A DNA stretch of 64,000 bases. Origin: Symsagittifera roscoffensis. Its lineage: Eukaryota > Xenacoelomorpha > Acoela > Convolutidae. Shown piece after piece: positions 11,901 through 24,290 of the stretch. The translations under genes and the position numbers were made by a program. The stretch spans positions 21,171,029 to 21,235,028 of the forward strand of contig NC_087068.1 of NCBI RefSeq assembly GCF_963678635.1. Reading direction: 5' to 3'. The notes beneath the pieces are model-generated. The model saw only the letters and a program-made list of their open reading frames with translations, did not search any database and was not told the origin of the DNA. The first letter of the stretch is position 1. Each line of letters starts with the position of its first letter.

Positions 11901-13300
11901 CCTTGGTTGGTCTTATTATTCTATCGTATCTTTGGAAAAGAAAGGAGCATTAGAGTACTTTCACATATTTCCAAAATGAGAGCCACATATTTTTCCATAC
12001 CTCTACTAATGATTTAATTCTTCTTACGCCGGTGGCCAGAAAAGAGAAGAGTTTAGTGCTTCAATATCCAGGTACGGATACAATAGCAGGAATGGTGACT
12101 CAGTACTGAACGCGAACTGATAAAAGAGGCTACCAATACGGATGCATTTTTGATGGCATGATTGTACATAATAACCATCTACACCTGCTGCTGCTGTTCA
12201 ATCATTTAGATGAAACGAGGAATAATCGGATTTACGCATGGTCATAGTTCCGTTTTGAATTTGCTTTTCTTTATGAAGCGGGATGATGATGATTCAGTAC
12301 ACAGAGGCTGCAAATTTGTTTGAATACACGTCTCCAATAAATAACTAATCAAAAAAACTAAGATACCAATAATTTTTTACCTTACTAGTATCAACTAGTT
12401 TACGGCGTTTTTCACCCAAGAGTGCTTCGAGTTTCTGTGTAAGCTCGAAGACTACAAATTGTAGAAAATTGATTTTAGTTTGCTGAATCAAAACACTTAG
12501 CTTAATTTAATTGATAGTAAATTCGTAATCATAGACTAGAAATCGTTTCAGATCAAAAATACTTACCGAGAACTACTTTGATACAAGATAATCAGATTCA
12601 ACTATCATAAAATATGCTTCCAAATACAAAAGAGGAAGCAGAGGTAATAAAGAAGAGATAGCAAACGAAGGAACAAAAAAGGTAACGCGATATCATCAGC
12701 TCCTCATTACTGAATTACGTCAAACTCCTTAAAAGGAGACATAGTAAACCTAGAACAGCAACAAATGATCGCTCCACAAAAGACGCAAAACCTTGATTTC
12801 TCGCATCGAGATAATATTTCAGCCATGTTGTTTTGTTACATTGTGCCTTGCTTTGTCTGAGAATCAACAGGATAAAATGATACCGTACCCGGCTTTTCAA
12901 GTTTAAACAAGAAGAGCCAGATGCTGTCCAATTAGAACAGAATCTTCCGAGCGTATTTGATTTTTGAAAAAAGAACATTCGATAATCGTTGAAAGGAGCA
13001 AATTAAAGAAAGAGATGCTCACTTAGTATTTTCTTCGAAATTTTGAAAAATTCGTAACTGAAAATTATATGAACTAAACAGACAAGATTGAAGTCTGTCT
13101 TTTTGAGCAAAAACATGAAATTTCACAAAACCTAACAAAACATCGGATTATTCAAAAAAGCACATCAGGCACTTTTTCTCAAAACATTGCATGTTGAATC
13201 CAAAAAATGGACATAACAATAAGGCTTATTCTAATTAAATAATCATCAATTATACTAGCGTGTAACGCACCTCCGGTGGTTTGAAATTTCGACAAATCAA
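8901..13300. other. Gene-free stretch
   Basis: No supported gene on either strand. A block near 9500-9790 is related to 18604-18890 (shared 'aagtgcggtga' and 'atattgctt'-like segments) and is probably another old repeat. A 21-bp unit CCGGTTTTTCAAACTATGTTT occurs twice in tandem near 11064-11105. A possible short first exon (ATG at 10188 followed by GGGTAAGA) is too weak to call. Confidence 0.5.
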
Positions 13301-15170
13301 AAAAACTGCACATATTGGAAAACAAGGCTGCATCCTGTGAAAGCACTCTGAGAGCCTCCAGATTGGTAATTTCAAATTTTGTAAAGTTTTTTATTCAAGT
13401 TATTTTTTAATTCAAAATTTGAAAAACCATAAAAGTATAAGTTTTATATCAAAGTTCTTAGTAAATTTTTAAAATGACAAAAGAAGTGTCCAACCTCGTA
13501 AACTAAAAGCAATTGAGTAGCCGCTCAATTGCTTTTAGACTACTAAGAGTAATCTCACAGTACCCAATTAAAGCGCTGGGAATTTCAAATTTCGAGAAAC
13601 TTCAAAAGTGTTTTCTAATAAAATTGTTGTAAGAAAACCACAAAAAACGTCATTTCTCGAAAACTACAAGAATTTGGGCAGTCAAATTTAGAGGCAGGAC
13701 TCACAATCCCTGATATTATCCTGACAGCACCCAACTATAAGGTTGCTGTTATCAAAAATTTTGCTTAACTTTCAATTTGATTCTCTAATCACAAAAATCG
13801 TCGTAACTCGTACACTAAAACGAATTGGGTATTCATACTTGGAAGCCAAATTCTTCACTCCTTGTGAGAAAAACCCTGACCGCATCCCATGATTAGGTTG
13901 CTTATTTTGAACTCAGTGAAATAAACACTGAATTGTAACTGGAAAATTGAAAAAAAAAACACTTGACTATTGCAATATACGATAGAGCTTAAACATGAGA
14001 AAAAAAAACTTTCGTTAAACACCCAAAAATAATACGTTGAAAAAGCTTAAACATGGCGAGATAATGAAGCCCGCATTTAAAAATATAACAAGCGCATAAC
14101 ATGCATGCACCTACGGTGCCTCAAATAGATCGCTGAACGTAAAAAGAGCTTCCTAAAATCTGTACTAAAACTGCGCTATTTAATGCAACCGTGAAGCTGA
14201 ACTGCGCTCATATCATGAGTTTCTGTTTCATAAAAACATATAGCGAAAACCAAATTGATTTGAGCAGATAGTATTAGAGAACATAATTTCTACCCTTGAT
14301 TGTTGCCTCACAGCATCCCACCGTATGGTTGAGAATTTTAATTTCTAATATTTATTTTTAAATCTTCAAGTTTTGTGGAAAAAGTACTGATACAATCATG
14401 AAGAACGCCATTTCTCAGAAACAAAAAAAATGGGCAGTAAAAGCTCTCAGCCAAGTTTTTACAAGGAAAATACCCCTGAATGTACCGACAAAATCCATCG
14501 GGTTGAGGCTTTCAAGATTGGTTAGTTTTTTCAATTCAAAATTTTTGGAAATTAAAAAATCGCTCGGAGACCATAAAAATTTGAGCTGTATTTTTAGAGC
14601 TCAGATTTGCAACACTGTTGTGTAACTGACAGTAACCCGCATTCGATTTGAGAATTGGTCTGTTAGCTTTTTTATTTCAATTTTAAAAAAAAACATGGAA
14701 AAATCACAAAAACGCCACATCTCGGAAACCATAAAAACGAATTAGACCAGTCACATTTGGAGAAAAGAATTGCAGCTTCTGGATGTACCCTGACAGTAAA
14801 AAAAAACGTAGGACTAAGAATTTCAAGTTCCATTTTTTATATCTAATTTTTTTAAACAAAAAACATAAATCCTAAAAAACGCCATATCACGAAAACCAAA
14901 AAGATTTGAGCAGTCGTTTTGTACGCTAGCTTTGCAATCCCTGACTGTATCCTGACTGCACTCCACTAGACGGTTGAGAGTTTCAAGTTCGGTTAGTTTT
15001 TTGTATATCTAAGTTCTACGGAAAAAACGACAACATAAAAAACGTCATATCTCGAAAACCAAAAGGATTTAAGCTGTCATACTCGGACACCAGCTTTGAA
15101 ACCCCCGAGTGTACCCTGACATCACCCCACTATAAGGTTGCGAACTTAAAATTTAGTGTGTGAAACCCGA
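13300..15170. repeat. Degenerate ~165-bp tandem array
   Basis: Recurring blocks: a 'ctgacagcaccccactataaggttg' type segment (near 13565, 13730, 13885, 14315, 14490, 14800, 14965, 15128), then 'aatttcaaattcggttagtttttt', then 'aaaaaacgtcatatctcgaaaacc', then 'gatttgagcagtca'. Neighbouring copies are about 150-175 bp apart. Copies are heavily diverged, and 13.92-14.25 kb is interrupted by unrelated sequence. Confidence 0.75.
13503..13538. repeat. Perfect 15-bp hairpin
   Basis: CTAAAAGCAATTGAG, six-nt loop TAGCCG, then the exact reverse complement CTCAATTGCTTTTAG. It lies inside the degenerate array; other array copies do not show it. Confidence 0.9.
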
Positions 15171-16160
15171 CTATAAGCGAAACAAAAGTTTTGATAGTTT
15201 TACGTAGCGAATATACAAAAAATGTAGAGTTAAATTAAAGCATTCGGGCTCCAACAGCTTTTAAAACGTCGACTTGAGTAAACATTTCAACCCTTGCAAT
15301 GTTTTGACCTTTTAACGGACCAACAGTACAACTTCTTAAACAGTATTACAAAATACGATATAACATAACCGTGCAAAAATTCTTTCTTTACACATTCAAA
15401 AAAAATAATACGTTGAAAAAGCTTGAGCATGTCAACAAAGGGACTTCCTAAATATGTGTCAAAAGAAACGTCAATTAAATAATGTAGAGATAGATAGATA
15501 GATAGATAGATAGATATTAGACTCGCTACGCTCCCAAACCTCTCAGCTCAGTTTTCGATTTTGTCGATAACTTTTATTTGCATCACCTACATTTGATTGC
15601 TGTTGTACTTACAATATAGTTAAAGGTTAAAATTTCATTTCATTCAGTAAAACAGATAGGTTACTCGTTACTAGTTTCGACGCAAAAAAAAACTTAATCA
15701 TATTTTGAAAATGCCAATCAAATAGCAAATATCCAGATGATCTAGTCAAACTAAAGAACTGTCTGTAATTTCAAAAACCATCTCCCTTTAGCTATTTTAA
15801 TGTTTCTTGAACATCCTCTTCTCATAATTAGCACACGTTAAGGGCTCTAAGCTTTTCAGAGTAATTTCGAAAACCAAACTGGAAGTCTTCGGATAGTTTT
15901 AGAAAAAAATATGCATACAAATGTGAATAATCAGCCTTATAAAAGCTCAACTGCTCAGAATTTGCTGCAAAGATGGCTGCTTCTTTTTTCTCCATTTCGT
16001 TCATATAAAAAATGGAAATAGGAATGGTGGAATTGATTAAAAACGATTCAAAACGGACTATTTCTGATGTTTTAGTTTTTGCACGATTAAGCCCAATACA
16101 GAAATACTATCAATATTGCAATCAACAACAACAATACAATCAAAACAAGAAAAAATAAGT
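15171..16160. other. Non-coding with (GATA)n microsatellite
   Basis: No gene seen. About seven GATA units lie at roughly 15489-15516, followed by 'ttagactcgctacgctcc'. Confidence 0.6.
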
Positions 16161-16174
16161 AAACAAACGTAGAA

Positions 16175-16262
16175 AAATACAAAATGCCCCATAGGATTCG
16201 AACCCTCGACCAACAGAGTTAAAGTGCTATCTCTTCAAGAGCAATTTCCTGCCTACCGAACA
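16175..16262 (-). repeat. tRNA-like module (SINE head or tRNA relic)
   Basis: The minus strand has a B-box (GGTCGAGGGTTCGAATCCT) preceded by a 'GCTCTTGAAGAGATAGCAC' A-box/D-arm-like region, with roughly tRNA spacing. The acceptor stem does not close well, so it is more likely a SINE head or pseudogene than a working tRNA. Confidence 0.55.
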
Positions 16263-16759
16263 CCAGTCATCAATAAAGCGGATAACACACATGCTATATT
16301 AATTGCCATATAGTTAGAAATTAGAGCAGTACACAGATCTTGAGCAATAATTTTTACGAATTAGGCTGGCGAAAAAAGATCTCGTTATATAACACACTCA
16401 TTTGCTCTAAACAGAAACGGGAAACTAGAAAAACCACTTCACAATAGGATTTCACATCACAACTTCGAGCAAGTATGTCAACTAATCTTAAAATGACTAA
16501 ACTTAGTTATCGATTTCATTGTTTTTGAATAAGTTGTTAAACAAGTGAAGTAGTTAAGGAAATGTTGATTACAGGAGCATAAACATTTCCTTGACCGATT
16601 TGACTCTTGCTTATTTCAAATGTATTATAATTAATTCAGAAAATTCCTTCATTTGGAATCAGTGGATGGCAAAAATCGCCTGACATGATGTTCAATTTAT
16701 TACAAAGAGGCAAAGAAAATGTACACAAAACTCGAAAAATTGATCTTTCGTTATCAAAA

Positions 16760-16900
16760 CAGTTGGTTTTTTAAAAAAAATATGCCAAGACAAAAGAATG
16801 AGAAATTTGCATTAGAAGAAAACTTACCAAGAGTTAACAAAGCCGCAAATATTTGAGCAGAAACTCTTTCAGCCAAAAAGTTTTAAACGGCCTCACCCTC
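16760..16900. repeat. Copy of dispersed repeat family R5
   Basis: Shares 'aagacaaaagaat', 'ttagcattaaaagaaaa', 'aacaaagcc' and 'gagcagaaactctttcagcc'-type landmarks with copies near 26.12-26.29, 27.95-28.09 and 31.55-31.69 kb. Confidence 0.6.
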
Positions 16901-16989
16901 CTCAAAACACTCAATAAAACCAAGATACCAACCCAAACACACAAGAAAACCAAGATACCAGCCCAAAATAATGCAAGCCAAATTTCTAT

Positions 16990-19420
16990 TAATTCGGAAA
17001 AAAACTAAATGTTGCCAAGTTAAATTGGTAAAATAACAACTAAGATAAAAGCAAACTTCGAATAATACGGATATTAAAAACGCTAACATGCTCAATAATG
17101 TGTTGTAGCATTTTCAACAGAAGGGACAGAGAGGAGTACAGAAGATGAGTCTTGCGAATAAAGTTATTTAAGAAGAAAAAATCCCGGTTGAACACACTTG
17201 CAATAACAAGCATAAAGAAGATTCGACCGCTCAAAGTTAAGCCAAAAAACACTCAAGTCGAACCAAAAACGTATTAAGTAGGTTGATAGCTAACGACTAT
17301 GACTACTTCAATTCAGTAACTGCACTTAGGAAGCACAGAAAAAATATTACGAGCCAGTTGCTTAGCAAATAGCACAAAATGTACAAATCACGATGATCTG
17401 AAAGAATTTCAATAATTAAAAGAATTTAAAACATTGAAAAAACTCCAAATTTAGCAAAGGGAAAATGAAGTTCCGACCGCAGTCACGACAGTGAAATTTA
17501 TTTAAAATTAAAAATACAAAAGAATTTTCCTTTTAGGGGAACGGTTGAAACTTTGGAAAAGGGCTTCAAATGAAATATCAAAGGTAAACACCCAGAGCCA
17601 GTGATTAAGCGTGTAGCTAAAAATTCTTCTTATTACAAGGATTTCGGAGATAATGAACAAAAAACTTCATTTATAAAAATCAATTTTAAAAAATTCCTGT
17701 TAATTATAGCAAGGGCAACTGAATTTAGTATAAATTCAATTTCGCAATATTTGCCTAACTAAAAAAGCGTCAAAAATAAACTTAAACTAAATGTGGAGGT
17801 CAGCCTCTCATCTATTTTTGCTTTTTAGTTTATAAAACAAAATATGAAAACCACGTTTTGAAATGATTTTTATTGGAATCCAAAACACGGCAAAAGATCT
17901 CTACACATGACACTGGGAAAACTTTCCTCGGGGCACCAAAAATCTCTACGCCATATTTCCTTCCCACCCCTTAACGAAGAAGACAGGGGCTGGTTACAAA
18001 AACAAAAACGGTAGAACTCTGAAAGATGTCTTTTTTTTGAAATCTTGTTTTGTTGCATCTTTCAGAGTTCTACCATTTTTGTTTTTGTTACCAGCCCCTG
18101 TCTTCTTCGTTAAGGGGTGGGAAGGAAATATGGCGTAGAGATTTTTGGTGCCCCGAGGAAAGTTTTCCCAGTGTCATGTGTAGAGATCTTTTGCCGTGTT
18201 TTGGATTCCAATAAAAACCACCGCTTTGAAAACTACGGTATTCGATCCTCGGCCCTTCCAGCCAAAAGTATTTTTCCTTAACCACTAATCAACTGCTTGC
18301 AATTCACGACTTCCACACAAGAATAGTAATTCATAGGCAGCAATGAAAGAGCTTTTACATAAACGCGGAAAGCCAATTCCTTAAACGCGGAACACCAATT
18401 TTAAAAAATATAAAACAGAACTTTGCTATTTGGTTCGAAGTGAATTTATGCTAAAACATAGAACCAGAAATAGGAAAAAAAATCTTTAACTTAAAGCAGC
18501 CAAAAGGATAAAACAACAAGGATAGCCAACCAGGTTCCCACGTAGTCTCAAAACTTGCTGTACTGACATTCGCACAGATAATAAGAAAGCCAAATAAAGA
18601 TACTTAGTAAAACAGTCTTTTTTTCGTTTTGATAAGTAGCAAATCAAAAAAACAGACGACTATATAATAATTTATATGTTCAAAACTTTGCTTAAAAACG
18701 TATAAAGTTTGAAGTTTTGATACGCCCTGATTTTTATGGAATTTGTAAACAAGTGCGGTGAAAACCTTTGTGGTACTTATATTGCTTGTCTGGTAATTGT
18801 GGGTCACTGACGGATCACGCTTCGCACTGAAGGCACTGACCGGACAGACACCATAATCACCCTGATCGGTTGCCGGTTTCGACCACATTTATCTAAGTAA
18901 ACCAGTTTAAAACCTGAATTTTTTAAACTGCTGTATTAAAAAAAATAACAGTTTTATTCCAACTTATTTTTGGGCGATGTGACAAGGCTCAATTAACGAT
19001 ATTTTGCAATCATGAGGTAACTGTAGATAAAAATTAGCAAAAATGCAGATAAATTAGATCGGAAGTTCATTGTCCTATGTGTCTGAAAAACGAGAATGTT
19101 TGTTATCACACTTTCTCGACACGGAGACATTTTTGGAATCAAAAGTAATTAAAAACTTTGTTCAAAGCGCGATCAAATCATTTCGATTATTAATTGAGGC
19201 ACCTGATTTTGAAGAAAAAAACAACTGAACATACCCGAAGAGATTCCTCTCTGTTTTCAAAGGTGGGAATAGCAATCCTCTGCAAGCCATTCTACCTAAA
19301 GGCCATCATTTATCTTGCGCACTTAAAATGTTTACAAAACGTTTAACAGAAACCAATTAGTACCCGGTTGCAATACTTACACATTCTTGTCAGCGCTACG
19401 CAACAATTAATGCCATAGAG
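16990..19420. repeat. Diverged ~2.7-kb tandem duplication, copy A
   Basis: Collinear with 19735-22140. Shared landmarks in order: GCATTTTCAACAGAAGGGAC, 'agttaagccaaaaaacactc', 'gcaaatagcacaaaatgt', 'cacagtgaaatttatttaaa', 'ggaaaagggcttcaaatgaa', 'ggtcagcctctca', 'ccgctttgaaaactacgg', 'tagtaattcataggcagcaat', 'ggatagcc...ggttcccac', 'actttctcgacacggag' and 'accaattagtacccggttgcaat'. The 18230-18300 part also has a tRNA-like A/B-box pair on the minus strand. Copies differ by substitutions and indels throughout, so the duplication is old. No coding frame is conserved between them. Confidence 0.85.
17867..18217. repeat. Near-perfect 162-bp inverted repeat with 27-nt spacer
   Basis: Arms 17867-18028 and 18056-18217 are reverse complements with about two mismatches in 162 positions; the spacer is 18029-18055. 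Copy B of the surrounding duplication has only one, diverged, arm in the left-arm orientation (about 20640-20820), so the right arm arose by inverted duplication inside copy A, much later than the A/B duplication. Transcription would give a long hairpin RNA. Confidence 0.95.
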
Positions 19421-19734
19421 CCAAAAAAATGTCACCACAAATCGAAAAAAAATGTATCTTTCAAAATGAAAACAGGTAGTTTAAAAAAAAACAAGCCAGG
19501 TTTAAACAATGTGAAATTGCATGACAAAAAAAGCTACCAAGAAACAAAAAAGCAGAAAAACCTGAGCAGAAACTCTAAGCCAAAAAAGCAAGACCTCATC
19601 CTCCCTAAAACAAACACACAACACACACACGCAAAAAAAAACTTTTTCGCACATGAGACGAGGCAATTTGAGTATACCAAGCCACGATAAAATAGTCTAA
19701 AAGCCATTGAACAGAAAAAAGAAACGAAAAAAAA

Positions 19735-22140
19735 AAAATTTAATATTGCCGAACTGAGTCGGTAAAATTAGAACCAACAGAAAAACCAAATTACGAATAG
19801 CACGGATATTTGAAACGTTAGCATGCTACAACATGTCTGTTGCAGCATTTTCAACAGAAGGGACAAGAAAAGGAATCCAAAAGATGAGTCTTCCGAATAT
19901 AGTCATTGACGATCAAACATCTTGTTCCCGGTACCAACACACTTGCTGTCGCAATTTTAATAAAAAACTTCGAACGCTCAAAATTAAGCCAAAAAACACT
20001 CTTGAACAGAAAAAAAAGATTTAAAAAAAACACCCTTTTGAACCAATCGAGTCGAATACAAACACGTATTAAGAAATTTGATAGCAAACGACTATTATTA
20101 TTTCAATTAGTCACAGCAATAAGCAAACAAGGGAAAAAAGGCGAGCCTCGAATTGCTATGCAAATAGCACGAAATGTTTCAATCACGATGATTTGAAAAA
20201 AATATTTCAATGATAAAAAATTTAAATATGGAATACAATTCCAAACTTATTAAAGGGAAAATGAAGCAGCCACAACAGTGAAATTTATTTAAAAGGAACA
20301 AAAAATTGAAACAACTTTCCTTGGGGGGAACGATTGAATTTTTGGAAAAGGACTTCAAATGAAATATCAAACTTAAGCATTTAGAATATTTGTGCGCGTA
20401 GCAAAGATTTCTCACTTTCACAGGGATTTAAAAGAAAATGGACGAAAAAGCTTTATCTATAAAAATTTCTGACGTTTATAGCAAGAGTCAACTAAATTAG
20501 TCAAAAATTCAAAAAATAGTTTATACTAACTAAATCACCGTAAAAACTAAAGTTAAGTAAATGGGGAAGGTCAGCCTCTCACCCATTCTCGTCTAATTTG
20601 CCTAAAAAAGGGATCTATATTCAGACGCAATTTTGAATTAACATTTTGGAATCGGAAACACGATAGAAAATCTCTACATATGATACTCTGAAAAATTTCC
20701 TCGAGGCACCAAAAATTGGGCGGAACAAGACACTCTACGCCATAGTTTCTTCCCACCCCTATTAGACAGAATGCAGGGGCGTGATAACAAAAATGAAAAA
20801 TGGCAGAGCTCTGAGAAATGCAAAAAAAAACACTAATTGAAAAAATCGAGAAATATCGCCGCTTTGAAAACTACGGATTTCAATTCTCGGCTCTTCCAGC
20901 CAACAGTAACTTGCCTCAACGACTCATCAGTTACTTGGATTACACTTCCTTACATTCAATAGTAATTCATAGGCAGCAATAAAAGCCCTTCTCTTAAACG
21001 CGGATAACTAATCTAATGCTAATGGATGTCACCATAGACAACTTAAATATTTTAAAATTTCAAAACAGAAACTTGCTATTTTGGTTGGAACGTGAACTTA
21101 TGTTTTGACATATAATCAGAACTGAGTAAACAAAAATCTACAACTTCAAGCAGCCAAGTGGATAAAACAACAAGGATAGCCGACAGGGTTCCCACGGCGT
21201 CTCAAAAATGTATAGTACTGACAATCGCACTGAGAACTCACTGATAACTATAAATGCCAAATAACATTCTCCGAAAAAATCTAAATAATCAGTTTACAGA
21301 AAAAATAATTTTTCAAACTGCCGCACTAAAAAATTAAGATTCGGTTTCCAAATGATTTTTTGCCGATGGGACAGAATTCAATTCAACAATATTCTGCAGC
21401 CATAAGGTAATTATAGCTAAATGATAACAAAAAAAAGTTAAATTAAATTGGAAATTGACTGTCCTCCGTGTACATTAATCTGAAAAATGGGAAATTTTAT
21501 GATCATACTTTCTCGACACGGAGGCATTTCTTTAAATCAAAATTATATTTGAGAAAATTTTTTTGAACATTTTCAAATTTTTTGCAAACACTTTAAATTT
21601 TTTTCAGCCCAAGGATTTGAAATGGAAACTTGGAGTAAAACTTTCGCGGCTGAAATCAGGGGCGGATCTAGGATTTTCTCGCGGGGGTGGATTATCAAAA
21701 AAAAATTGAAAGTTATGTCGACCTTTTTTTAGGTCGACAAAATTGATTTTTCGAGCTCTCCCCAAGGATTAAATAGACCCTGTATTGGTCAAATTTTGTG
21801 CGCCGCAGTCGAATTTTTGAGAGAACAGGCCAAATAGGGTATTTTTAGGAACTTTTTGGAAAATTTTGACAAAAAATCGCTGTTTTTTGGCGTGCGCTCC
21901 CTCCTCAAAATTAGTATATATTGGCGCCGAAAACGCCTTTAGGGTCCGTCACCAAAAATGGATACCTCAAAATAGTACAAAGGGGGACCCTTTGGGTTGG
22001 TAGGGGGTCGAATTCCTGAGGGGGCCGTCATCCAACTTGCGCACACAAAATGTTTAAAAACGTTTAACCGAAACCAATTAGTAGCCGGTTGCAATCCTTA
22101 CACATTCTAGGTAGCACTACGCAACAGATTAATGTCTCTC
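19735..22140. repeat. Diverged ~2.7-kb tandem duplication, copy B
   Basis: Second copy of the unit described at 16990-19420. It lacks the inverted arm and is interrupted by a hAT-MITE-like insertion at 21657-22030. The ends of the two units match well ('ttgcgcac..aaaatgtttaaaa' to 'cgcaacagattaatg'). Confidence 0.85.
21657..22030 (+). mobile_element. hAT-type MITE relative, right end lost
   Basis: Begins CAGGGGCGGATCTAGGATTT and continues with 'aggtcgacaaaattgatttttcgagctctcc', as in the complete short element at 32737. The longer interior ('ggcgccgaaaacgccttt', 'gggaccctttggg') is shared with the reverse-oriented fragment at 35834-36190. No right terminus or target duplication is visible. 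Confidence 0.75.
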
Positions 22141-22870
22141 CAATTATAATTTTTCCAGTCAGATATTTGTATACTCAAAAGAGTACCGAGGAGGACGCGG
22201 GCGGCCCCTCCTCAATCATGGCTGGCAAAGTTACCTCTTTGGTACTGTTTTACGACATTCATTTCTTATTCACCAATTCTAAAGCTTATCTAAAGGCGCC
22301 TTCGGTGCAAATATACACTAAATTTGAGGGGCGTGGTTGGAAAGTCAGCATTTAGAAATTGTTTCCGACGATAATCAGAATTCAGGCAAGACATGTCTCT
22401 TTAGTCTTTCAGCAGAAACTTTTAAAGTCAAAATAATTCTCTGGGAAAAAAATGAAACCTCAATTGCCTTTAAAAACTCTTGCACCCGCAACTGTCTCAG
22501 AGATCTTGGTATTTCAGAAATAACTTAATTGATTCTCCCAAGGGGGCGAAAAGTCATTGTAGCCTGCCTTTTGTATCACTTTATATCTGATTTACAGCGG
22601 CTAAGGCCTGAATGACCGCCTCTCGGGAACCCTCATTTAGCATTGACGTCATTAGAGAAACAGGATGTGGACAGGAAAGAAGCTATTGTTTTAAAACAAC
22701 GGCTAAGTCAAACCAACCTACTCAATTTGCAGAATTCGATGCCATGCAAAAAACTGCTGACATCAATCGATCCACCGTAAAAAAAATACATGAGCATGAA
22801 AGTTCATAAAATGACTAATTTAAGCACAAATGATTCTGGTTCAAAATTCCGAAAACTTGCGGTAATCATA
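22141..22870. other. Non-coding 3' flank of uS17m gene
   Basis: Open frames of 60-90 codons on the plus strand have no recognisable features or splice context. I do not call a gene. Confidence 0.4.
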
Positions 22871-22876
22871 TTTATT
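22871..22876 (-). terminator. Probable AATAAA polyadenylation signal of uS17m
   Basis: TTTATT on the plus strand reads AATAAA on the minus strand, about 63 nt after the stop codon of the uS17m gene. Confidence 0.6.
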
Positions 22877-22938
22877 GTTCAAACAAACTATCTCAAATCC
22901 AATTTGAACATGTTTTCAGGAAAAAAAAACTTTACAAT

Positions 22939-23583
22939 TTAGGTCACCCGGGGTCTTCTTTTGAATGAAAAGGATCGCCTAATTTTTCTTCGAGGTAGCC
23001 ACCCTTTCGGCTTAGTCATTATAAGAGGCTCTAATTCTGGATCCACATCGTCAATCATAGAAAGGGTTTCAGAAGTTTCCAAAGGCCAGGGTCGTTTATC
23101 GGATGGGTAAAGAAAGTCCATCTCGTAAAACCGTGCCGGATCCTCCAGTTTCTTTGAATTGATCTCTTCACGGTCAAATACTTCATCAGACACAAACTTA
23201 CTTCCACTGCATTTTCGACCCGTCAGAGGATCGATTACAGCTCCAGCTTTAAAAATTATTTTCTCCATTTCGAACCAAACTTCTTTACCTTCCAAGTCCC
23301 AATCAATTGGAGAGTCAAAAGTCTTCGGAAAACTTACAAACTCGCTTGTCCTTCTAGCTAAAACTATATCGCCAATATTGCAAATATTTTTCGAGTCATA
23401 AAGATACAGATCTTGTCTGACATCATAGAGACGACTGGTTTTTTCACTCAGTTCTGAACGGGTGAAGAAAGCCAGAGGAAAGTTTGGGATTCGTGCTGCT
23501 CCAATTTGGCACAAGAATCGGTCAAGAGGTATTGACGACCCCCATGATAACTCTTTAAGTCCGTGGCGGAAAAGACGGTTCAT
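22939..23583 (-). CDS. MRPS17: Mitochondrial small-subunit ribosomal protein uS17m
   Basis: Single 214-codon exon. Two uS17m landmarks are clear: 'NICNIGDIVLARR' (about residues 66-78), matching the 'CxxGDIVLL' segment of the family, and 'IIFKAGAVIDPLTGRKCSG' (about 109-127), very close to the conserved 'FKVGKVIDPVTGKPCAG' segment. uS17m binds small-subunit rRNA in the mitochondrial ribosome through an OB-fold. The protein is longer than the human one (about 130 residues): there is an insert between the two landmarks and a Pro/Arg/Lys-rich C-terminal extension ending 'RRKIRRSFSFKRRPRVT'. The N-terminal part is diverged. An acceptor (TTTTTCAG) lies 5 nt upstream of the ATG, so an upstream leader or coding exon is possible. 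Confidence 0.85.
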   Translation of the reverse strand: MNRLFRHGLKELSWGSSIPLDRFLCQIGAARIPNFPLAFFTRSELSEKTSRLYDVRQDLYLYDSKNICNIGDIVLARRTSEFVSFPKTFDSPIDWDLEGKEVWFEMEKIIFKAGAVIDPLTGRKCSGSKFVSDEVFDREEINSKKLEDPARFYEMDFLYPSDKRPWPLETSETLSMIDDVDPELEPLIMTKPKGWLPRRKIRRSFSFKRRPRVT

Positions 23584-23600
23584 TCCATCTGAAAAACCAA
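23584..23600 (-). other. 3' splice acceptor 5 nt upstream of uS17m ATG
   Basis: On the minus strand TTGGTTTTTCAG is followed by ATGGA and then the ATG of uS17m. The first ATG (ATG GAA TGA) would terminate at once, so the second is the start. Compatible with trans-splicing or a 5' intron. Confidence 0.5.
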
Positions 23601-24290
23601 CTCTAACAAAAAATAAGTTTTAACTCCATTTCTAGCGATCATTTTTGAAATCTAAAAAGAGGACCCGGTGCATAACACAAAACTCAGGCGCATATATGAA
23701 TAGATAAACAGTTGATAGATAAAACATGATTTTATCATGTCAACAAAACCGAGTTTTATCTACATTTTCGAGCTAAAACATCTTTTTATTATGTCAACAA
23801 AACGCAGTTTTATTAACCTTTTCGCACATAGGCAAAGCGGAACTCAACATCATTAGCAATGAAAAAATACACGCTCAAAAAAAAATCCCAAAACCTCGCA
23901 TTCAAGAAACAAAACCCATTATCGGGCAAGCTTATTATATGAACAAGAAAACTCAATTGACAATTTCCAAAGCCTTGCTCATAGGATCGAAAACAAACCA
24001 ATAAAAAAGACAAGAACAAAGCGAGCTTCGCTCATCAACTTGAGATAGAAAAAAATGTATTTATAAACAAAAAACCATATATTGTTCTCGCTTTTCAGAT
24101 TTCATAGAAATCGAAAATCGAAAAACATCATTCCGAATTCCGCAAAATTCATATCACAGATTATCACTTCTGAGCAGTTACTATCGTCACAATTGACCTG
24201 ACTTTTCCATAAATAAGAAACAACAGCGCGTACGATATGAATGAGCTTAAGTTTCAGGGAAAAAAGTAAGGCAAACAAACAAAGAAAAAA
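23601..24290. other. Non-coding
   Basis: No supported gene. A short duplication ('tttatcatgtcaacaaaaccgagttttat' and 'tttattatgtcaacaaaacgcagttttat') lies at about 23730-23815. Confidence 0.5.
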
